Shown piece after piece: positions 57,956 to 64,000 of a stretch of 64,000 nt of DNA. Made by a program: the position numbers and the translations under genes. Position 1 is the first letter of the stretch. Each line of letters opens with the position of its first letter. The stretch spans positions 31,453,209-31,517,208 of the forward strand of contig CM043971.1 of assembly GCA_014529385.2 (NCBI GenBank), written 5' to 3'. The notes under the pieces are model-generated. The model did no database searches. It had not been told where the DNA came from and saw nothing but the letters and a program-made list of their open reading frames with translations. The DNA comes from Adiantum capillus-veneris. Lineage: Eukaryota > Streptophyta > Polypodiopsida > Polypodiales > Pteridaceae.

Positions 57956-59851
57956 ATGCATCTGCGCTCTGGTCGTGTGCTAGAGACGGAGCAACTAGAG
58001 AGAATTTTGACTTATGCGAGTTCTCAATATCCACCTAGTTTAGGTTCCGGGCCCTCGGCAGGGACCCAAGGCAGTACAAACCAAGACCCGAATAGAGCAG
58101 CTAGGGACTCTTCCTCTGACTACGACGTCATGGAGGGTTTCCCAATGCCTAATCCCGATAGCTCAAGCCAAGACATGCATGCCATGGGTCCTCGGTCCGG
58201 GCCGAGTGTGCTTAGCCGCCTGAAGGAAACCTTTAGTAGAGCCACTCGGTCCGAACATGGAGCTAATGATGTAAATGAGAGGGGTGGAGAAGTAAATTCT
58301 CCATTCGTGACAAACGTAGACCCTATACCATTAGAGAATGTGTACGTGAATACTTCATTCACTCAACCTCCTGACTCGTCAGAGTTATTTCCCTCCGAGG
58401 TCATATTACCCGATGGTAGAAGCCTTGCCGAAGTGCAAGAGGTTGAGCGATATATCCTTGCAGTGAGGGAAAAGGAAGTCGAGAGCTTACACAAGGCGGA
58501 GCAACGAAGAGAGTTAAAAGCGAAAGATCCTATGTCAATATCCTTGCTAAGAGAGCAATCAAGTGCTCCTGATTTAGCAACCGATAAGGGCCAACTCCTA
58601 GAAAGCAACATTGCATCTAGCTCAAAGGACACCCCTAGCACCTCAATCCTAGATGGAGTGTTCTTAAATGAGAACTGGGAGTACGAATTAAAAACAGAGA
58701 CTCTGACCGACCTATACACAGGTCACACCTATCACGTGGGTTGGTTAGATCTCCTACAATCCACAATGGGTGCTACTAGTGTGGAGGATCAACAACAAAG
58801 AGTTTGTGAGGTCATCCATAGGGTCATTGAGTTAGAGAGACAGAACAAGGGGATCAACATGCCTTCAACGGGTCTCAATAGATTCTTGGATACAGGGAAG
58901 GCTAAACAACCGACCTTATCGCAAATGGAGACTCCCTCGGTAAGTCTAATGGATCCCCCGTATGTTGTTTCTCTAGGGTTCTCATTGCAATCTGAGCCCA
59001 CAAGTAATAGCTTTACTTTTCCAAGTCTAGCTCATCTTTCCCTTGATGACACCACAGCTACCATGCCTACCCCAATGATGGGCATGCCAAGAAACACGCC
59101 ATGGACCTCATTTGTTAGTAAAGCACCGTTACATGGTAGCTCAATACCTGCAACACTACCTACAAGTGTGTACCAATCGTGTGCACCTATGGGTCATCGC
59201 AATCATGTAGTCCCTACCCCTCCCATTGTTTCAACTACCTATGCTCCCCAACCACAACACCCAAGTTCTTATTTCCATGGGACTATACCGGCTAGCATTA
59301 GCATGTCACATCCGACGTCTGCTATGCCTAGGTTCACACATATGAACTATGAACCACCACATGGCACAACATCGTACCCAATGTGGAACCCACTGGCTTC
59401 CTATGCACCAGTCCCAATGCCAATACCTACTTCACATGTAGTCTCTAGAGCACCTTCACCCACGGTGCCTGCTCACGTAGGTGACTTGGCAACATTTTCT
59501 CAAGCTATTGGTCGATCTATTACTAAGAATATGCGTAACATGCCTGATAGGGAACCTAGAAGTAAGGCAGTACAAATAGCCAAGCTCACACAAAAATTTA
59601 GTGAAGACGGGGATGTGAGAAAGCATATCGAAGTGTTTGAACAAATATGCGATTCTCTAGGAGAGCACAATGACCTACATAAGAGCAATGCTTTAAGCCT
59701 AACCTTAAGTGGAAAGGATGGGGATTGGTATAGAACCCTAAGGGTGGAAGAAAAAATGATTTACCCTACTCTTAGGAGACTGTTCTTAAAAGAATACATA
59801 CCAGAGGGAGTGCTTTGGGGTGTAGCCTCTCAGCTCCAGAAAGCCCAATGA
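57956..59851 (+). CDS. gag: Element C gag, N-terminal and capsid part
   Basis: 631 codons from the family start ATG (MHLRSGRVLETEQLERI). It carries the acidic Ser-rich region, a Glu/Arg-rich helix (EVQEVERYILAVREKEVES), LYTGHTYHVGWLDLL, the Pro/Thr/His-rich segment and most of the retrotransposon gag domain (KFSEDGDVRKHIEVFEQIC, DWYRTLRVEEKM, FLKEYIPEGVLWGV). It stops at a TGA (59849-59851) where A has CGA. This is the best reference for the gag N-terminus of the family. Expected role: capsid. Confidence 0.88.
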   Translation: MHLRSGRVLETEQLERILTYASSQYPPSLGSGPSAGTQGSTNQDPNRAARDSSSDYDVMEGFPMPNPDSSSQDMHAMGPRSGPSVLSRLKETFSRATRSEHGANDVNERGGEVNSPFVTNVDPIPLENVYVNTSFTQPPDSSELFPSEVILPDGRSLAEVQEVERYILAVREKEVESLHKAEQRRELKAKDPMSISLLREQSSAPDLATDKGQLLESNIASSSKDTPSTSILDGVFLNENWEYELKTETLTDLYTGHTYHVGWLDLLQSTMGATSVEDQQQRVCEVIHRVIELERQNKGINMPSTGLNRFLDTGKAKQPTLSQMETPSVSLMDPPYVVSLGFSLQSEPTSNSFTFPSLAHLSLDDTTATMPTPMMGMPRNTPWTSFVSKAPLHGSSIPATLPTSVYQSCAPMGHRNHVVPTPPIVSTTYAPQPQHPSSYFHGTIPASISMSHPTSAMPRFTHMNYEPPHGTTSYPMWNPLASYAPVPMPIPTSHVVSRAPSPTVPAHVGDLATFSQAIGRSITKNMRNMPDREPRSKAVQIAKLTQKFSEDGDVRKHIEVFEQICDSLGEHNDLHKSNALSLTLSGKDGDWYRTLRVEEKMIYPTLRRLFLKEYIPEGVLWGVASQLQKAQ

Positions 59852-61105
59852 GAGGAAGGAGAGTTGGTGAGAGACTTTATAGGTTGCTTGAAGCATTTGA
59901 ATTCTCGTTGTAATCCAAATGAGCGCTTCAACAATAACCAATTGCTCGATAGATTCATTCGGGGATTACGACATGAGGATATCTACAATGGCCTAGTCAT
60001 TAGAGGTATCACCACTTGGGAAGCAGTCACCACCAATGAGATCCAATTGGAGGATAATTTAATGATTCAAGGAGAAAGAGTGACTGTCAAGTCTAAATCT
60101 ATTAGCTCGCAAGCATCAGGGCATCAGCCAATGACCCTAAAGCCTATTGCTAAGGAGCCAAAGATATCTGAGATGACTTTAGCAGATCTCACCAAGGCTA
60201 TTCAAGAGAGTCTTAGAGACAATCGTGCTCCGCAAAACAATCATATGTATCCAAGAAGGGAGCAACAATGGTGCTCAGTATGCTATGGACCGCATAGCAC
60301 CAGTGAATGCCCTACTTTTAGAGTAAAATTCAATGGGAATTGCAATGCGTGTGGAAGGTATGGTCATCAAGCTAAGGATTGCATAGTATTTAAGCGCGCG
60401 ATGGGCAATAGACCAACCTTAGCATGGATAGACACACCTCGAGTGCCTGCATTGATGCCGGCCCCACCTCTTGAACAAACAGCACAACACATGGTCCCTA
60501 GGGCCCAAAATGTTGTTCAAACAACACCCTTACCACCTCCAGTGCTAGGACTGCAACCACCACATCCGAGAATCACTTCTGTGAATCAAGTGGATTGTGA
60601 GTCATTTATTTCTTGTTTGGAAGGCTATGAGGAAGATATAGATCCTAATATCGCCTATGGGATGGATGTGCTTGAATAAAGTCCACAATACTACATGGAG
60701 GACTATTGGGGACAAGTCAAACCTGTATATCAAGTAGCTGCTCTTGCGGCAAGAGGCCAAAATATCAACTACACTGCTAAGAGACCACCTCCTCAATGCT
60801 ATGAGTGTGGAGGTCCACATCGTGTATCCGAGTGTCCTATTAGGCTACAAAAGAACGCCACACTTATGCAAACCAATCAAGCGAGCACGTCTACAATGCT
60901 GATCCTCATGTGTAATCGATGTGGCATAGATCATTTGATTGCCCAATGTCCAAATAATCCAAATGCACCAAAGATCACGCCATTAAACTTGATTGAAGTT
61001 ACCGATGAGCCATCACCAAGTACACCCGTGGTACCAGTAAACGTACTCACACGATCGATGCTCCAAAAACAAAATTATATTCTTGAGGAAAGAGAAGAAA
61101 AATAA
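59852..61105 (+). pseudogene. gag: Element C gag, C-terminal part with four zinc knuckles
   Basis: Continues the gag frame from 59864: LNSRCNPNERFNNNQLLDRF, then knuckles CSVCYGPHSTSEC and CNACGRYGHQAKDC. A TAA at 60677-60679 (GAA in A) interrupts it, and it goes on from 60695 with CYECGGPHRVSEC and CNRCGIDHLIAQC. All four knuckles are intact here. A deletion of about 25 bp near 61095 relative to A shifts the frame. Confidence 0.85.
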
Positions 61106-61480
61106 AAAGAAGAAAACACGAAGAAAGAGATCGCAAAAAGCAGCGACGTTAGACCCCAGTTCAAAGACAAACATAGGGACTGGTGACGACCCCGTATATA
61201 TGAACGATGCTGAAGAAGATTTTGATTCAGGTGAAACCATGGAGACCAAAACGACCACTAACATAGAAAACAACAAGGAAGATCTTCATGAGCCACAATG
61301 GCCAGGATCCAAAAAGAAGATAGGAACTTATCCAAACCCTTCAAAGGAGATCGAGCAAGTCAAGCAATGAAGGAGTTTGGTAGAAAATACCCAAAGGGAT
61401 CTAGAACGAGCACCTAGGAAGATCCAGATTACAGACACCGTGTTCCTACGCAACAACAAACTCACCAAGTCCATAGACCC
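61083..61480 (+). pseudogene. Element C Lys-rich linker between gag and protease
   Basis: A frame of 95 codons beginning with a Lys/Arg-rich stretch and containing ETMETKTTTNIENNKEDLHE, as in A (about 4400-4680). A TGA at 61368-61370 ends it, and a frameshift near 61450 follows. It links gag and protease parts. Confidence 0.7.
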
Positions 61481-62305
61481 TTGGACATACCTAGTGTCAT
61501 CCAAGAAGAAGGTGACTTAAAGTCATGGGAAAGTGGGCGTAGTCACTTCTTGATGGAAAGAATGTTTACAGAGGGACTACCTGATCCTATCGAAGAAATG
61601 GAGATCCCATCTTCCCCACGTCAAGGGACTCAAGGCCAAAAGGTGCCGTTAAACATTGCCAAACTGATGGATTTCATGTCTTCAGAAGTTAGAACCACCA
61701 TTATGTCCAAACTATATAAAGACCCCGACCTAGTCTCAGCTCTTCGAGCCTTCCCCAATGGAGAACTGAAGTTTGGGCTACCACAATTTTCACAGATGGA
61801 TGGAGCTGGGGAGATACCAATAGAGGAGGAACACATAGATCCACAACCCAACCTAGATGAGAACCTTGTTATAGAAATACCTGTTAAAAAGTTGGGACAA
61901 TACTTTGAGGGTGATGAATTCAATGCGACTATACCAATCACTACTAAGGGATGAACTGTGAAGGGAATCCTTGATGGTGGCGCTGGGGTTAGCATTGTGA
62001 CTAAAAATTGATGGGAAACTATGGGAAGACCTCACCTTGCGACCACAACCATAGTAGTGAAGATGGCCAATCGGTCTATTATTAAACCTATTGGGATGCT
62101 AGAAGATCTCAAGATCAAGGTCTTTGGACATAAAATAAGGATTACCTTTATTGTTATGGATTTCTCCAAACACACTATGGCATCGGAGATGATCTTAGGA
62201 CGTCCTTTCATGAGGGAAGCAAAAATGGTGCATGACTGGTCTAAAAACCATGTCTACTTGCAGTTCCAAGATTCTGTCATTCGAGTGGTTTTTGTGACGG
62301 GCTGA
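61481..62305 (+). pseudogene. pro: Element C retropepsin-like domain
   Basis: Encodes VPLNIAKLMDFMSSEVRTT, LGQYFEGDEFNATIPITTKG, a TGA (61952-61954), KGILDGGAGVSIVTKN with the D-G-G active-site variant, a further TGA near 62009, then MILGRPFMREAKMVHDWSKN. Same architecture as A, with different stops, so the two decayed independently. Confidence 0.78.
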
Positions 62306-63269
62306 GCACATCCTCTAGGAAACAGGTTTATAATTGATCATAGATCTCACACCACAGTTCACTCGGCCCCATTGTAGTATTGTTACACGTGTAAAGCGGA
62401 CACTGATATTGGGGAAGATTCTCCTTATATGGATGTACTACCTGGGATGACTGAGTCGGACAATGTGGATTGGGTCCACCTAGCAGTAACCATAGACACT
62501 TGGGAAATAGGGGGACAACTTGGGTAACACTTGAGGGGGATGAAATGCCACGACTCGTACCCTTAAATATGCTAGAAGCAATGTATATAGCTTTCGACAA
62601 GACCCATCCCAATATAACAAAGAAAACATACAAGTGCGTCCCTAAAGCTTCTTTAGCGACCATGGCCAATGCTAAAAGACAGCAGTCTGGTAAGAGACAT
62701 CCCATTCGCCCAAGAAATGTAAAGAAATGTTGCGTTGGATTCCTAAAAAACTATTGGAAGCCCAAGGCTACTATGAAGGAAATGATCAAATCTGGGTGCC
62801 AAAACGTAAATTGTGCTCTTACTTGTCACTAGGCCCATGTGAGCTCAATCCTGTGGCTCCAAAACAAATTGAAGATCGTGGAAAAGAGAAAATCACGAAA
62901 TGCGACACACCTGCTCCAGAGCTAGTTTGGGTACCAAAGAAAGAACGATTTGTTCCACCTAGCTTAGGAACAGGGAAAGCAAATGAAGCTTCCTTCTCTT
63001 CATGTAGTTCCTATACGGAAATAGAAGCTTCGACACAACCTCCACCTACCATTGTAAATATCCATACAAGCAAGAAAGAGTTTACACCTCCCGTTGTAAG
63101 TTCACCACCTACAACGATGTTGCAAATAAAATCATGGGAGAGTACCTTACCACCCTTGCAACTAGATGAAATGCATAGAGCGATCGGAAACTATTGGTTA
63201 AAGCCTTCACCTATAACAACTTGGAACAACTGGTTTCAAAGGGTGATGACATCATTTCAAACGGTATGA
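62306..63269 (+). pseudogene. Element C linker and WVPK-motif domain
   Basis: After a frameshifted linker (to about 62540) the family frame gives VPLNMLEAMYIAFDKTHPN, YKCVPKASL (first Trp changed to Cys), a frameshift near 62730, RWIPKKLLEAQGYYEGNDQI, WVPKRKLCSYL and LVWVPKKERFVPP. The Ser/Pro-rich tail ends WFQRVMTSFQTV at a TGA (63267-63269). The 180-codon frame 62727-63269 is intact. Confidence 0.7.
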
Positions 63270-63516
63270 TCTACCCAAGGAAGGGGGGAGTGTTTGTTGA
63301 CATCCATCATTCACTTGATTTCCTCTCAACCTTTCTCCCTGATCTCTTAATCTCCAATCTTAGGGAATGTATATATAAAGCCTTATACTCACAAAAACAA
63401 GATAAAAAAGTAAAAGAGCAAGAGCCATAACACAAAATCATAAAAACACATTATACACAAGAACACGACCCTTGTAATATTTGCACTCTAACCATCATCT
63501 ATTTGCGTGTATAGAT

Positions 63517-63939
63517 ATGGCTAGTACGCTAGAGTCATCCACTCCTGCCTTGGGTGAGAGGTACCCTCATTACTTTTCACAAATGTTTCACATGGTCTTT
63601 CCGGTGCTTGCATGTGAATGGGATTTGGTAAGTACTCTAGCATGTGAGAGGAATTTTGAGGAGTTAGAGTGGCTGATACGTCTCTTGACCACGACTGATC
63701 CATACTTAGTAGAGAGCGTTTCTCCCATTGCACAAGCCTATCCTTTTGACCAAGATGACTATAGGCGTCTAGTGACCTTCTTAGTAAACATGGGTACCTA
63801 TGATGAAGAAGAAGATTTACATGACTACACGGATGTCACATATGCTCTCATGGATGATGACTTTCTTTATCTCGACGACGAAGATAGGGGTTTAACCTTA
63901 GGGTTTCCCCCCAATATCTACAATATCCTATTTCCTTGA
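63517..63939 (+). CDS. Element C accessory ORF, 140 codons, intact
   Basis: ATG at 63517 (MASTLESS) chosen because the homologous ORF in D starts at the same place and both are 423 bp. The protein has FSQMFHMVFPVLACEWDLV, ERNFEELEWLIRLLTTTDPY and a strongly acidic C-terminal third with DDDFLYLDDEDRGL, ending PNIYNILFP. No signal peptide, membrane segment or known motif. It lies about 250 bp after the WVPK domain, with no visible internal promoter. It may be made from a spliced or separate RNA. Absent from A and B. Function unknown. Confidence 0.75.
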   Translation: MASTLESSTPALGERYPHYFSQMFHMVFPVLACEWDLVSTLACERNFEELEWLIRLLTTTDPYLVESVSPIAQAYPFDQDDYRRLVTFLVNMGTYDEEEDLHDYTDVTYALMDDDFLYLDDEDRGLTLGFPPNIYNILFP

Positions 63940-64000
63940 CACTCTAGGGGGAGTGCAAATAATTAGGTTAGGATTTCTTATGTTTTTTTTGTTGTGTTCA
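63940..64000 (+). other. Element C 3' region, cut by window end
   Basis: Only 61 bp of the non-coding 3' region are visible. The polypurine tract and 3' LTR lie outside. Confidence 0.7.

Larger units (their letters stand above)
56562..64000 (+). mobile_element. Element C: A-type gag-protease-WVPK element with accessory ORF
   Basis: Starts with a complete 5' LTR and primer site, then leader, gag, protease-like domain, WVPK domain and the 140-codon accessory ORF, and continues past the window end before its 3' LTR. It is the only copy with an intact accessory ORF. The long ORF of about 5.3 kb is broken by about six stops or frameshifts. Confidence 0.9.

Overview
This is a repeat-dense stretch of a plant nuclear genome. 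No complete single-copy host gene is recognisable. The coding material is Ty3/gypsy-type LTR retrotransposons, a LINE with an APE endonuclease and reverse transcriptase, and one decayed fragment of a pentatricopeptide-repeat (PPR) gene. Primer-binding sites matching plant tRNA-Asp and initiator tRNA-Met, the PPR fragment and the abundance of (GA)n/(CA)n tracts all fit a large vascular-plant genome. The style of the PPR fragment and of the LINE reminds me of ferns, but that is a weak inference. I saw no tRNA gene, rRNA gene or CRISPR array.

Layout. 1-1290: unassigned flank with simple repeats. 1291-8896: element A (+), a gypsy-like element coding gag, a retropepsin-like domain and a W-[IV]-P-K motif domain, but no reverse transcriptase (RT) or integrase. 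8897-13011: element D (+), the 3' half of a pol-bearing relative (integrase, second retropepsin-like domain, WVPK domain, accessory ORF, LTR). 13012-13396: RT fragment E. 14.6-22.9 kb: element F (+; gag, protease, RT, RNase H), split by element I (-; 5.2 kb, very short LTRs, target-site duplication CTACG). 22.96-28.4 kb: element G (+; gag and integrase, tandem LTR-like units). 28.4-38.2 kb: poorly coding DNA with long (CT)n/(GA)n tracts, an ORF1-only LINE derivative and the PPR fragment. 38.28-43.11 kb: two head-to-tail LINE copies (-). 43.1-48.7 kb: element H (+), a non-coding LTR element. 48.7-56.56 kb: element B (-), an A-type copy inserted in the 3' LTR of H. 56.56-64.0 kb: element C (+), another A-type copy inserted in the 5' LTR of B and running off the window.

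How the parts fit. A, B and C are three copies of one non-autonomous family encoding gag, a protease-like domain and the WVPK domain. D carries the same C-terminal module (protease-like, then WVPK, then a 140-codon accessory ORF) downstream of an integrase, so D looks like the remnant of the autonomous partner. LTRs of A-D share TGTTA...CA ends, a TATAAAA box and a (GT)n/(GA)n tract in the transcribed leader. H shares the polypurine tract, the start TGTTA and a tRNA-Asp primer site with them and may use the same machinery. The LINE copies end in (TC)n rather than poly(A), and one copy sits in the TC tail of another. Nearly every ORF is damaged by stops, frameshifts or deletions. The longest intact reading frames are the 885-codon gag frame of A, the 631-codon gag frame of C and the 239-codon WVPK frame of B.
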